36,009 nt of DNA, from assembly GCA_905182125.1 (NCBI GenBank), contig CAJJAV010000029.1, forward strand, positions 1-36,009. Reading direction: 5' to 3'. Shown here piece after piece: positions 17,170-25,069 of the stretch; position 1 is the first letter of the stretch, and each line of letters begins with the position of its first letter. The notes under the pieces were generated by a model. That model did no database searches. It was not told the DNA's origin and was given only the letters and a program-made list of their open reading frames with translations. Position numbers and translations under genes: made by a program. Source of the DNA: an uncultured Candidatus Poseidoniales archaeon (lineage in GTDB: Archaea > Thermoplasmatota > Poseidoniia > Poseidoniales > Poseidoniaceae).

Positions 17170-17829
17170 ATGTACTCGAATGATGCAGGTCGAACAAGTT
17201 CCGTCGCATGCCCCGGATGGCTGATGACTGCCGTTGCCCCATGGGGAGAAAATGCAGAAGATGCTTATGACCAAGGTCTGGTTGAATTAGGCTTGGGTGA
17301 CACACGCCTCATCGAGATGAAAGGAGCGATGCTTCCTCTTGGTTTTGGGGCGACTGCTCCTCAATCTCTGCCAATGGGTTCGCTCGTCGAATGCCATCTT
17401 GCCACAGCGTATGCTTGGAACGGCTCGACTGCCTGTGCAGGCGTTGCTTGGGCTGCATGCCAGACCCCAGAAGGGGATGAATGCGCCATCGTTGCAACCA
17501 TCTCGACCGACTTGGATTACGAAGAGACTTCACTTTTGTTGCGAAGAAACCTACAGCGCCGATTGGCAAGTCGAGATCTGGAGGTCAAAACCTTCGATGT
17601 GGCTGTCGATGAGGTCACCGCAGCAAACGATCACCATGGAGTCGCAATGGCGGCTCTGATTCTGCCAAACTCGCTTTCCTTGGGAGCGAGGACTGGGACG
17701 GGCAAGGTCCGTGGCGGTCTCACACGTCGAGCTGTCGAACAACCACCAAAGCGCGTGGATGTAAAGGCCCCCGCCGCACCAGCACTCCGCCCAGGTTCCA
17801 AAAAGCAGAACACAGACTTCTCCCTTTGA
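17170..17829 (+). CDS. Pyruvoyl-dependent arginine decarboxylase homologue lacking the Ser-Ser cleavage site
   Basis: A 219-residue protein. Residues about 20-170 align by eye to archaeal PvlArgDC: the N-terminal segment DAYDQGLVELGLGDTRLIEM, then LPMGSLVECHLATAYA, CAGVAWAACQTPEG and a closing VDEVTAANDHHGVAMAALIL. In active enzymes the segment after LVRV reads Ser-Ser, the site that self-cleaves to give the pyruvoyl cofactor. Here the matching residues are Lys51-Gly52, and the conserved active-site Glu of the M. jannaschii enzyme corresponds to Thr110. The protein is therefore unlikely to form a pyruvoyl group. About 45 basic, Pro/Ala-rich residues are added at the C-terminus. The family call is firm by eye, the loss of activity is an inference. 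Confidence 0.8.
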   Translation: MYSNDAGRTSSVACPGWLMTAVAPWGENAEDAYDQGLVELGLGDTRLIEMKGAMLPLGFGATAPQSLPMGSLVECHLATAYAWNGSTACAGVAWAACQTPEGDECAIVATISTDLDYEETSLLLRRNLQRRLASRDLEVKTFDVAVDEVTAANDHHGVAMAALILPNSLSLGARTGTGKVRGGLTRRAVEQPPKRVDVKAPAAPALRPGSKKQNTDFSL

Positions 17830-17866
17830 AAGGAGTCTTGAAAGACCCTCGGCCCAGACGCATTCC

Positions 17867-18307
17867 ATGACCAATGCGGGCTACAACGTCATCCGTTGCC
17901 CCGCTTGCTCAACATGTCACGGTCGCAAGGGTTCCGCACTGTCTTGCCCGCATTGTGGACAAAATCTCAAAGAAAATGGTATCCTCGTTATGAGCGTCAC
18001 CTCGGCTGAAGATCTCCGCAGAGAAGTCACCCTTGCAAACACGCCCCCGGAACTTCGGGACATGCTTCGTTCACGCATACTGCGAAAGGAACCCTTATCC
18101 GACTTCAATCAAGAAACTCCGTCTCGAATCATTGGTCGTTGGGTGCAAGAGTCATGTGAAGATGACGGCTCGATAACAGTGCATTCAATTCAGCAGACCC
18201 TCAATAGAAATCACTCAGATTTGGATGCGAACGAGGTTATCGAACAAGCTGAAGTTCAGGGAATGCTCTTGCGATTGGATGTGGGCCGGTGGATGCTCCT
18301 TGAGTGA
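17867..18307 (+). CDS. Zinc-ribbon protein resembling archaeal DUF5817
   Basis: A 146-residue protein. An N-terminal zinc ribbon is formed by C11-P-A-C14 and C27-P-H-C30, with an extra Cys at 17. A helical segment follows (SAEDLRREVTLANTPPELRD) that resembles the region after the ribbon in haloarchaeal DUF5817 proteins, in which the ribbon is followed by a stretch rich in charged residues. The C-terminal 70 residues look like a small helical, possibly winged-helix domain (IIGRWVQESCEDDGSITVHS). DNA or RNA binding is plausible but not shown. It starts 37 nt after the decarboxylase homologue and ends 35 nt before tRNA-Pro. Confidence 0.65.
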   Translation: MTNAGYNVIRCPACSTCHGRKGSALSCPHCGQNLKENGILVMSVTSAEDLRREVTLANTPPELRDMLRSRILRKEPLSDFNQETPSRIIGRWVQESCEDDGSITVHSIQQTLNRNHSDLDANEVIEQAEVQGMLLRLDVGRWMLLE

Positions 18308-18342
18308 ACTTCATAGGTAGGACCTCGTGGGACGGAATGCAA

Positions 18343-18420
18343 GGGCGATTGGGTTAGCTTGGCCTATACTCGGGCGTTTGGGACGCTTGGACCCAGGTTC
18401 AAATCCTGGATCGCCCACCA
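18343..18420 (+). tRNA. tRNA-Pro (anticodon UGG), CCA encoded
   Basis: A 78-nt cloverleaf. The acceptor strands GGGCGAT and ATCGCCC pair fully, followed by discriminator A and an encoded CCA. The anticodon stem GGGCG/CGCTT (two G-T pairs) closes the loop TTTGGGA, giving anticodon TGG. The T arm reads CCAGG-TTCAAAT-CCTGG. No intron is needed. It lies between the zinc-ribbon gene and the convergent parvulin gene. I see no clear TATA box upstream, so it may be read through from the preceding gene. Confidence 0.93.
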
Positions 18421-18434
18421 GCATTGATGTGAAT

Positions 18435-18764
18435 TCATTCAGGAAGAATGATTTCGTGGACCCACAAAATGTGGTATCCAAACTGGGTTTTAATGAATGA
18501 CTGCGGGACTGTTTCAGGTTCCATTGCCCAAACAGCGTCTTCGAAATCTTGTACCATTTGTCCTTCGACAAATTCACCTAAATCTCCTTTCTTGCTGGCG
18601 CTTGAACAGTTGGAGTGTTTCTTTGCCAGTTTCTTAAACACCTTGAGGGGTTTTTTTGCTGACTGAATCTCGTCCAACAAGTTTCTTGCGTCCGGTTTCC
18701 CAGCGACCAAGATGTGGCGCACATGCGCTTTTCTTGGTTTACGTCGTTTGTCGTGCCTTCGCAT
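18435..18764 (-). CDS. Parvulin-type peptidyl-prolyl cis-trans isomerase
   Basis: A 109-residue single-domain parvulin without a signal peptide. It starts with a basic tail (MRRHDKRRKPRK) and then shows the family pattern: VRHILVAGKPDARNLLDEI, FKKLAKKHSNCSSASKKGDL, GEFVEGQMVQDFEDAVWAM and QFGYHILWVHEI with the conserved His-Ile near the end. Such proteins speed proline isomerisation in folding; the short cytoplasmic form is common in archaea. Its first 26 nt overlap the end of the glycosyltransferase gene on the same strand. Confidence 0.9.
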   Translation of the reverse strand: MRRHDKRRKPRKAHVRHILVAGKPDARNLLDEIQSAKKPLKVFKKLAKKHSNCSSASKKGDLGEFVEGQMVQDFEDAVWAMEPETVPQSFIKTQFGYHILWVHEIILPE

Positions 18765-19692
18765 TCAACTTCAACTCCTGAACCGTACTGGTGGCTGCCC
18801 TATCAAAAAAGTGTGCTACTGCCCACGCCGCCATCATCAACACCACGGGAGGGCACCCCCTTCCGGTCATCTCACGTTCGAAATCTGTGCTGATCCCAGG
18901 AATCACAGCAATCCAACCAATCACATATGCAATGAGCGCAAAAAGCGTATGCGGGGTGATGTTTTTGCTGAACACCCATGAAAGGTTTCGTCGGTGATGT
19001 TCGATGGCCATCATTGGTCCAACAGAACAAAAAAACCTCAACGGGCGAATGCCTGATTTTTCTTGTCCATAGATCGACTGTACGGGGACTTCGTTGATCC
19101 TCCAGCCAAATTTAGCCAACTGGATGAGCCAATAATTTGGGTATCCATACCCTTTCCAGGAGTTTTGCCATGGCCATTGCGAGAGCACTTCGGACGAAGT
19201 GGCTGTGTAGCCACATTGGGGATCTGTGATGCTTTGACCACTGGCTAGGGTCGTTGCAACAGCTAAGACTTTACTTGCCATTCGCCTCAGCAGCGGCATC
19301 TTTCCAACACCTTGACTGTGATTGAATCGATCCCCTTTGACATGGTCGCTTTGTCCCTTGATGATCGGAGCAATCAACCGTGGCAGGTCATCGGGGTTCA
19401 TCTGACCATCTCCCGCCATGACGACACTGATGAATTTGCCCTCAAAGTGGTCCAAGAGGGCTTGATGTCCTGCATCAATGGCCGCCCCGACACCGTCCCC
19501 ATCAAGCTGAACTAGAATCAGTTTGGCTGCGTGGTTGGCCTTTTCAATCTCAGTGGTTGTGGCATCTGTCGAACCATCATTGACCACAACGATGCAATCG
19601 ACACTTGCTGGTATTGTTTCGATGACATGTCGTATGAATTTGGCTTCATTGCGTGCTGGAACCACAACACCAATGCACCAGCCACCTTCCAT
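18739..19692 (-). CDS. Family 2 glycosyltransferase (dolichyl-phosphate mannosyltransferase-like)
   Basis: A 317-residue membrane-bound GT-A glycosyltransferase. Seen: VVVPARNEAKFIRHVIETIP at the N-terminus, VVNDGSTDATT (nucleotide-sugar binding) near residues 37-47, VVMAGDGQMNPDDL carrying the D-x-D-like metal site near 91-103, and a DPQCGYTA segment. Two C-terminal membrane helices (HTLFALIAYVIGWIAVIPG and PPVVLMMAAWAVAHFF) would anchor it. It likely transfers a sugar to a polyprenyl phosphate, feeding surface glycosylation. The start was set at ATG 19692 because the fold begins there. The open frame continues upstream to 19986, so a longer protein cannot be excluded. The 3' end overlaps the parvulin start by 26 nt. 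Confidence 0.85.
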   Translation of the reverse strand: MEGGWCIGVVVPARNEAKFIRHVIETIPASVDCIVVVNDGSTDATTTEIEKANHAAKLILVQLDGDGVGAAIDAGHQALLDHFEGKFISVVMAGDGQMNPDDLPRLIAPIIKGQSDHVKGDRFNHSQGVGKMPLLRRMASKVLAVATTLASGQSITDPQCGYTATSSEVLSQWPWQNSWKGYGYPNYWLIQLAKFGWRINEVPVQSIYGQEKSGIRPLRFFCSVGPMMAIEHHRRNLSWVFSKNITPHTLFALIAYVIGWIAVIPGISTDFEREMTGRGCPPVVLMMAAWAVAHFFDRAATSTVQELKLNAKARQTT

Positions 19693-19825
19693 GTGAATGC
19701 CAATCCACCTTGCCTCAAATACATGCGTGTTCGGATTGCGTGTCGACCCTTCATGGATAACAACCGACCAATATGGCATTCGATGTTTGAGAGGTTTGAT
19801 AGGTGGATGGCACAGCATGTAGCCT

Positions 19826-20659
19826 GTGGCACCCGTTCCTTTGCGCATTGTCCTCATCGGTGGTGACATCGAGTTACGTGTTGTTTCCCTGATTGTACGT
19901 GCACGGGAGGTTGCCGACGATGTTGTGCTTCTTGACCTTGGTTCGAATGATACAACCGTTGAATTGGCTGAGGAGGTGGGGTGCACAACGCTTCATTTTA
20001 CCCCCCAGCTGAATGCGATCGAACTCGCAAAGTTCCTGCAAAAAAGCAACCTCGATGAAGCAAAAACAACGTTATTGATTCATGTGACATCCGCATGGAA
20101 GTTGCAAGACATATCGCTTTCAATCAATCGAGCACGTGAACTTTGGGACATTCACATGGCCTATGAGTTAGAGGATGAGGAAGACACCCAAATCACTGAC
20201 CGTATTCTTTCAGAACTCACCCTTCGCCACATGGTGGTCACCAAGGCTGGCATGAATGCAATGGCAGACCTTGCGCCGACGGATTCTCAGGAGGCCCTCA
20301 ATGAAGTTCTGCGTGTGCGCATTGTCCGTGCCTCATTCAATGTCAATATACAGCAACGTGAATCGCTTGCCACTGCCTCTAAATTTGCTCAACTGTTTTA
20401 TTGGATGTTGGAAACCAAGCACCCACTTTTGTTGTTCGGAATACCTGGTGTGGTCCTGTTTATCTTGGGATACAGGCTTTCTGGAAACATTGTTGGAGCA
20501 CTGGAAGAGATCAACTCAACTTCCATCGGCGTGACTCTGGCAACAATTGCTATGACGCTTATCGGTCTGTTCAGCATCATGGTGGCCCTCATCCTGTACA
20601 TCATGGGCAAACAGGTAGAACAAATACAGTCTCAATACGATTGGCCATCTCGAAATTGA
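19826..20659 (+). CDS. Degenerate family 2 glycosyltransferase-like membrane protein
   Basis: A 277-residue protein. The first 60 residues follow the GT2 Rossmann-like start (VVLLDLGSNDTTVELAEEVG, like the family's DDGSxDxT), and the end has the paired membrane helices and KHPLLLFGIPGVVLFILGY segment typical of polyprenyl-phosphate glycosyltransferases. The strand that should carry the D-x-D metal site reads LLIHVTSAWKLQD, with no acidic residue at the expected places, and no QxxRW-like motif is seen. It may be a catalytically dead partner or regulator. The start is GTG 19826, chosen because the fold starts there. It overlaps the HAD gene by 1 nt and is divergent from the intact glycosyltransferase. 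Confidence 0.65.
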   Translation: MAPVPLRIVLIGGDIELRVVSLIVRAREVADDVVLLDLGSNDTTVELAEEVGCTTLHFTPQLNAIELAKFLQKSNLDEAKTTLLIHVTSAWKLQDISLSINRARELWDIHMAYELEDEEDTQITDRILSELTLRHMVVTKAGMNAMADLAPTDSQEALNEVLRVRIVRASFNVNIQQRESLATASKFAQLFYWMLETKHPLLLFGIPGVVLFILGYRLSGNIVGALEEINSTSIGVTLATIAMTLIGLFSIMVALILYIMGKQVEQIQSQYDWPSRN

Positions 20660-21471
20660 TGGTATATTCTTTGATAACAGGTGATTCTTTGACTACACTG
20701 CCGCCCCCCCGTTTGGTTTGCCTTGATATGGACCGAGTTTTGGTCGACCACTTGTCCACATGGCAATTCGTCTATGACCGCCTTGGCATCTCCAATGATG
20801 AATCGTTTGAATTGTACAATCAAGGTCTTCTTGATGAGTGGGACTGGATTAAACTTGATCTGGCGCTGATTAAGGAAAGTCGCGCAGATGGTCCACTGGT
20901 GACCGATGGAGAACTTCGTGGTTTGATGGAAGGTATGCCAATGATGCCCTATTGGAAGGAATTAATCGGTCATCTACTGGACCGAGGATTCCACGTGGCC
21001 ATCGTGAGTGGAGGCCTCCAACAAACAGCCCGAGATATTGCTGCACAATTTCCAAGTGATCAAGGTTGGAAGCGCCGTTGGGGTGGTATTGACCGCTTTA
21101 CTGCGCAACGGTTCGCCGATGGCTTGGACACGAAACTTCATGTGTTCACAAATGGGTGGTTGCAAGGAAAGCAACTTGCAAATGGGGATTATGAAATCGC
21201 TGATTTCGGTCGCTATCAAGTGCAAATGGATGGAAAAGGTTCGGTTGTAAAAATGCTCCAACGCCGTCTCGGTGTCAGCAAAGAAAACACTGCTTCAGTC
21301 GGTGATTCTGCAGGCGACATCAGCATGTTCAACGAATCAGGATTACCAATTTGCTTCAACCCCTGGGACGATCGACCAAAGGCGCATGCCCTTCATACCG
21401 TCGAAGAAAAGCACCTCAAGCATGTCGAAAAAATCATTTTCGAGCACTTCAACCTCGCTCCAACACCTTGA
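20659..21471 (+). CDS. HAD-superfamily phosphatase, phosphoserine phosphatase-like
   Basis: A 270-residue HAD hydrolase. Motif I is LVCLDMDRVLVD (residues 19-30, nucleophile Asp23 and acid Asp25), with Arg where the family usually has Gly. Motif II is AIVSGGLQQTA, motif III the Lys in KGSVVKML, and motif IV VGDSAGDISMF. The C1-type cap between motifs I and II is helical, as in phosphoserine phosphatase, but the substrate is not clear. The ATG at 20659 overlaps the stop of the preceding gene by 1 nt (TGATG), so the two are coupled. A Zn-ribbon miniprotein follows. Confidence 0.85.
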   Translation: MVYSLITGDSLTTLPPPRLVCLDMDRVLVDHLSTWQFVYDRLGISNDESFELYNQGLLDEWDWIKLDLALIKESRADGPLVTDGELRGLMEGMPMMPYWKELIGHLLDRGFHVAIVSGGLQQTARDIAAQFPSDQGWKRRWGGIDRFTAQRFADGLDTKLHVFTNGWLQGKQLANGDYEIADFGRYQVQMDGKGSVVKMLQRRLGVSKENTASVGDSAGDISMFNESGLPICFNPWDDRPKAHALHTVEEKHLKHVEKIIFEHFNLAPTP

Positions 21472-21496
21472 TGAAGTTCTAGATGTATGCATATTC

Positions 21497-21604
21497 ATGC
21501 TCGGAGATGACATGTTCACCTCAATCTGCCCAAGTTGTGGTTTTCTTCTTGGATCTTTCATTCCTGGAATGCCTTGCCCCGAGTGTGGCGAGCCACTGCT
21601 TTAA
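21497..21604 (+). CDS. Zinc-ribbon miniprotein
   Basis: A 35-residue open frame with two CPxCG knuckles, ICPSCGFLL and PCPECGEPLL, 13 residues apart, the pattern of a free-standing zinc ribbon. Small ribbons like this are common in archaea but their partners are mostly unknown. The start may instead be the Met at 21512. It begins 25 nt after the HAD gene and its stop overlaps the convergent dehydrogenase-like gene by 4 nt. The precise cysteine spacing is the only support. Confidence 0.55.
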   Translation: MLGDDMFTSICPSCGFLLGSFIPGMPCPECGEPLL

Positions 21605-22644
21605 TCGAAATGAAATGCCACGCCTTCCCTTTGCATGTAATCCATGATGTGTTGCATTGCTTCAGCAGACAACCCTTCTGGTGGATGAACGCCAGGAGCA
21701 AGGCCACACCCTTGTTCAGGGCCTCGTTCGATGAACAACAGAGCGCAAGCAGCCGTGACAAGTCCAGTGGTTCTGGCCATTGAACCATCACCGTTCAATC
21801 CAGTGTCTTGGACAATTGTGGTGCGAGTGCCAGCATCATTGGATGCTTGAACTTCAAGCCAAGTGAATTCCTTCCGTTCCGAATCAAAGGTCCAAGCAGC
21901 AAGCAACTCTTCTTCCTCCATATGACGGCCTTCATCGACCCATCGATCGATGTGTCCGGGCCACCGAACGGTGTATTCCTTCATCGTCCGGCAGGGGATG
22001 GTGTCAAGCACACTGCGCAATCCATCCGTCAGGAATGCCTCCATGGTGCCAAAACCAGCGACTTCAATGTCATGGCGTTCACTCAAAGCAGGAACTTCGA
22101 CGGTCTCCCCATCGATTCGAACTCGCGCAGGTCGAGTGTATTCTTCAATGACATCAGAAGGGGAGAAAGGGGCCATATAGGACCATTCATCATCCATCTC
22201 GCAAGGATTTCCACCGACTTTAATGGAAATATCGTCAAGTGGCCCAAGGGCATTGTAAGCTTGCTTGACGAGCATGTTGGATATTCCAGGGGCAATGCCG
22301 ACGTCCCAGAGAAGGACTGCATTGTTTGCTTCTGCAATTGCTTGATGTCGATGAGGATCTTCAGCCGTGAAAGCGAGGTCGACTACGTTGTGCCCGTTCT
22401 CAAGCAGCAATGGTCGCACGAAATCGCCAATTCTTCCTGGAAGCATGTTCACCACGGTTTGGTTTGGAGACAAATCCGCGATATGTTCTGTAGCATCACC
22501 CTCTCGAGCCTCGATGTTTGGATGGTTGTGAAACGCTTCAGGGATGGTCAAATCAATCACAGTGACATGATGTCCGGCTTGTATGAGGCGTTCGATCACG
22601 AACCGACCAACGAGCCCGCAACCAAGGGCGATAACAGATCCCAT
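21601..22644 (-). CDS. Saccharopine dehydrogenase-family NAD(P)-binding protein
   Basis: A 347-residue protein with an N-terminal Rossmann fold, SVIALGCGLVGRFVIERL, then HHVTVIDL, and a segment VVNMLPGRIGDFVRPLLLEN typical of the saccharopine/lysine dehydrogenase superfamily. The later GIAPGISNMLVKQAYNALGP is also a hallmark of that group. Related enzymes act on lysine, saccharopine or carboxynorspermidine; the true substrate cannot be judged from sequence alone. It lies 9 nt downstream of asnS in the same direction, suggesting one transcript. Its 3' end overlaps the convergent miniprotein gene by 4 nt. Confidence 0.88.
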   Translation of the reverse strand: MGSVIALGCGLVGRFVIERLIQAGHHVTVIDLTIPEAFHNHPNIEAREGDATEHIADLSPNQTVVNMLPGRIGDFVRPLLLENGHNVVDLAFTAEDPHRHQAIAEANNAVLLWDVGIAPGISNMLVKQAYNALGPLDDISIKVGGNPCEMDDEWSYMAPFSPSDVIEEYTRPARVRIDGETVEVPALSERHDIEVAGFGTMEAFLTDGLRSVLDTIPCRTMKEYTVRWPGHIDRWVDEGRHMEEEELLAAWTFDSERKEFTWLEVQASNDAGTRTTIVQDTGLNGDGSMARTTGLVTAACALLFIERGPEQGCGLAPGVHPPEGLSAEAMQHIMDYMQREGVAFHFD

Positions 22645-22653
22645 TTGGCCACC

Positions 22654-23985
22654 TCAGGGGGTGACTCGCCTGGAGTCTCGGGGGAATGGAATGACTTCGC
22701 GAATGTGGTCTGCACCTGTTAACCAAGAGCAAACCCGATCAACGCCCATGCCGAATCCACCGTGGGGAACGCCACCGTAGGAACGGGTGTCGATGTAGAA
22801 CTGGTATGCTTCGTGAGGTGTTCCCTCTTCATCCAAACGCTTGAGGATCTCCTCTTCTGACCACGTTCGTTCGCCTCCGCCTATGATTTCACCATAGCCT
22901 TCGGGGGCCAGCAAATCGTGGCATAAGACGTATTTTTCATCCTCTGGGTCCATTCGGTGATAGAAGGGTTTGGCTATCTTTGGGTAGTGGGTCAAGAAGT
23001 GGGGGACATCGAAGTCCTGAGTGAGGACCTTTTCTTTTGAGTAATCAAGATCTTGACCCCATTCGACATCGACACCCATACCTTGCAATGTTTCGACAGC
23101 TTCGTCATAGCGCATGCGAGGGTAAGGGCTGTCTGCGTAACGGGCCACAAGATCGAGGTCACGTCCGAGGGATTCCAATTCAGGTGTGCGCTCATCGAGG
23201 AGGGTTGCTGCGATTTTTCGGACAACACCTTCACCGTGCGTCATGATTTCTTGGTTGCTGGCCCATGCGACTTCCATCTCAGCGTGCCAGAATTCAGTCA
23301 AGTGTCGGCGAGTGCGTGATTTCTCAGCCCGGAAGGAAGGGGCAATGGTGTACAACCGTTCAAGTGCCGGCATGGCTGCTTCTGCATAGAGTTGCCAAGA
23401 TTGAGTGAGGTAGGCTGTGCGTCCAAAGTATGGAACTTCGAACAGGGTTGAGCCACCTTCAACAGCGCCTGCGACGAAGTTCGGGGCTTGGTATTCAATA
23501 AAGTCGAGGTTACGGAAGTATCCGTGAATTGCGCCAAACACACTGCTTCGAAGTTTGAGCATGGTCGTCATCCGCGAGGTCCTTAGGTAGAGGTGGCGGT
23601 TGTCCAAGAGGAATTCAGTTTCACCACCATCGGCGGCTGCCATGGCTGATTCGGTGATGGGGAATGGGCGTTCTGGGTTGACCGACCCAACGATCTCGAC
23701 GCTCGATACGACCAGTTCATGGCCGCCTTCGGATCGTTCGTCTACGTTGACCGTACCCGTGATGATGATGCTCGATTCGATCAAGGCGCCCTTGACCGAT
23801 TCAAACGCTTCATCGCCAAGCACATCTCGCTTTGCAACGCATTGTATGGTACCGGTTGAATCTCGGAGAACGACGAATCGGATTTTGTTTGAGCCTCGCG
23901 TTCGCTTGACCCATCCTTTCAATTCCACGACCTGGTCGTCGTACATTCCAGATTGCACATCACCAATCCAAATCGTCTTCACCAT
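22654..23985 (-). CDS. asnS: Asparaginyl-tRNA synthetase (archaeal type)
   Basis: A 443-residue class IIb synthetase. The OB-fold anticodon domain spans roughly residues 1-110 (VVELKGWVKRTRGSNKIRFV). The catalytic core carries LTQSWQLYAEAAMPALERLY and FRAEKSRTRRHLTEFWHAEM (motif 2), and the C-terminal GGGERTWSEEE, GGVPHGGFGMGVDR and IREVIPFPRD (motif 3). SWQLYAE and the TRRHLTEFW form argue for AsnRS over AspRS. The start was set at ATG 23985, which has AGGTG just upstream on the minus strand, giving MVKTIWIGD; ATG 24012 is also in frame. Presence of AsnRS means Asn-tRNA can be charged directly. Confidence 0.93.
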   Translation of the reverse strand: MVKTIWIGDVQSGMYDDQVVELKGWVKRTRGSNKIRFVVLRDSTGTIQCVAKRDVLGDEAFESVKGALIESSIIITGTVNVDERSEGGHELVVSSVEIVGSVNPERPFPITESAMAAADGGETEFLLDNRHLYLRTSRMTTMLKLRSSVFGAIHGYFRNLDFIEYQAPNFVAGAVEGGSTLFEVPYFGRTAYLTQSWQLYAEAAMPALERLYTIAPSFRAEKSRTRRHLTEFWHAEMEVAWASNQEIMTHGEGVVRKIAATLLDERTPELESLGRDLDLVARYADSPYPRMRYDEAVETLQGMGVDVEWGQDLDYSKEKVLTQDFDVPHFLTHYPKIAKPFYHRMDPEDEKYVLCHDLLAPEGYGEIIGGGERTWSEEEILKRLDEEGTPHEAYQFYIDTRSYGGVPHGGFGMGVDRVCSWLTGADHIREVIPFPRDSRRVTP

Positions 23986-24124
23986 CTTCGCACCTGTTCT
24001 CGGGTAGGCCATTGTCTAATTCAATGTCACCCTGCACCGGTGAGGTGGTTCGGGTTGTGAAACCGCTGTTCGAAGAGGTCATACAGGGACAAGCCTCAAA
24101 CCACTTGCAAGGCTAAACTACGTT

Positions 24125-25033
24125 GTGTCACGGGTCGCAGTCTATGCAATTGGCGGCAACGCCCTTGCTTCGCCAACAGGAACAACTGACGGAGAAAGTG
24201 AACGCATTCTCGCCCATGTGATGTCTGATGTGGTCGATCTGTTGGAAGCGGGTTGGGGTGTTGTCCTCACGCACGGCAATGGTCCACAAGTTGGTCATCT
24301 CATGGCACTTGATACTGAAATGACCAACTCAATGGATGCATGGGTTGCAGCAACTCAAGGGATGATTGGCCACGGTCTGGCTTTGAACCTCGATTCGATT
24401 CTTTCCCGCCGCCAGCGTCCTGAGCGTACAGCAACCATTGTCACTCGTGTTTTGGTGGATGCAGATGATCCCGGTTTCCTTTATCCTACAAAGCCAGTTG
24501 GCCCCGTCCTTTCAGCGAAGGTCGTGATGGAGGCCGATTGGAACATTGCTGAAACAAGCATTGGACCACGTCGGGTTGTTGCGAGCCCTTTGCCGATGGA
24601 AGTCATCGATTTACCAGTGATTCAGAAAATGGTCGACCTCCACGCAGTCGTCATTTGTGGTGGTGGCGGTGGTATCCCTGTTGTCCGGAAAGGCAATCAT
24701 TTCACCGGCGTTCCTGCCGTCATCGACAAAGACAGATTGTCCGCTCTCCTTGCGATTAAACTGGAAGCAGAAGTGCTGATCATTTCGACTGCTATCGATG
24801 CAGTTCGGACAGGCTTTGGCACCGATGAAGAACGCAGCCACGCCAGACTGAGCTTGGATGAATGTGAGGCTTTTCTTGAGGCTGGGGAGTTTCCACCTGG
24901 CTCCATGGGTCCGAAAATAGGGAGCCTCATGGAAGCGGCCCTTCATCGGCCAGGTCTCCAAGCGATTCTCTGCCAGCCTGGGGATGCATTGGATGCCCTT
25001 CGAGGGAATGCAGGAACAACAATTGTCGTATGA
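24125..25033 (+). CDS. arcC: Carbamate kinase
   Basis: A 302-residue amino-acid-kinase-fold enzyme that interconverts carbamoyl phosphate plus ADP with ATP plus carbamate. Seen: VYAIGGNALASP at the N-terminus, VVLTHGNGPQVGHL, the VVICGGGGGIPVV loop, PAVIDKDRLSALLA, and SMGPKIGSLMEAAL. All fit ArcC/CpkA. The start codon is GTG at 24125; no in-frame ATG precedes the fold. It is divergent from asnS, with a 139-nt gap to the asnS start. No arginine deiminase or transcarbamylase is seen in the window, so whether it makes ATP or supplies carbamoyl phosphate is not clear. Confidence 0.93.
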   Translation: MSRVAVYAIGGNALASPTGTTDGESERILAHVMSDVVDLLEAGWGVVLTHGNGPQVGHLMALDTEMTNSMDAWVAATQGMIGHGLALNLDSILSRRQRPERTATIVTRVLVDADDPGFLYPTKPVGPVLSAKVVMEADWNIAETSIGPRRVVASPLPMEVIDLPVIQKMVDLHAVVICGGGGGIPVVRKGNHFTGVPAVIDKDRLSALLAIKLEAEVLIISTAIDAVRTGFGTDEERSHARLSLDECEAFLEAGEFPPGSMGPKIGSLMEAALHRPGLQAILCQPGDALDALRGNAGTTIVV

Positions 25034-25069
25034 TGTGTGCTTGAGCGCATGTTCATGTACTAGGGCGAT

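Noticed and set aside
18343-18420. Intron in tRNA-Pro
   Set aside because: The anticodon loop is 7 nt and the cloverleaf closes at normal length without one.
21808-22722. A 304-codon frame opposite the saccharopine-dehydrogenase-like gene
   Set aside because: The minus strand gives a clean Rossmann protein here; the plus frame has no domain or start signal.
22654-23985. Aspartyl- rather than asparaginyl-tRNA synthetase
   Set aside because: The C-terminal FPRDSRRVTP is AspRS-like, but SWQLYAE, TRRHLTEFW and GGVPHGGFG point to AsnRS.
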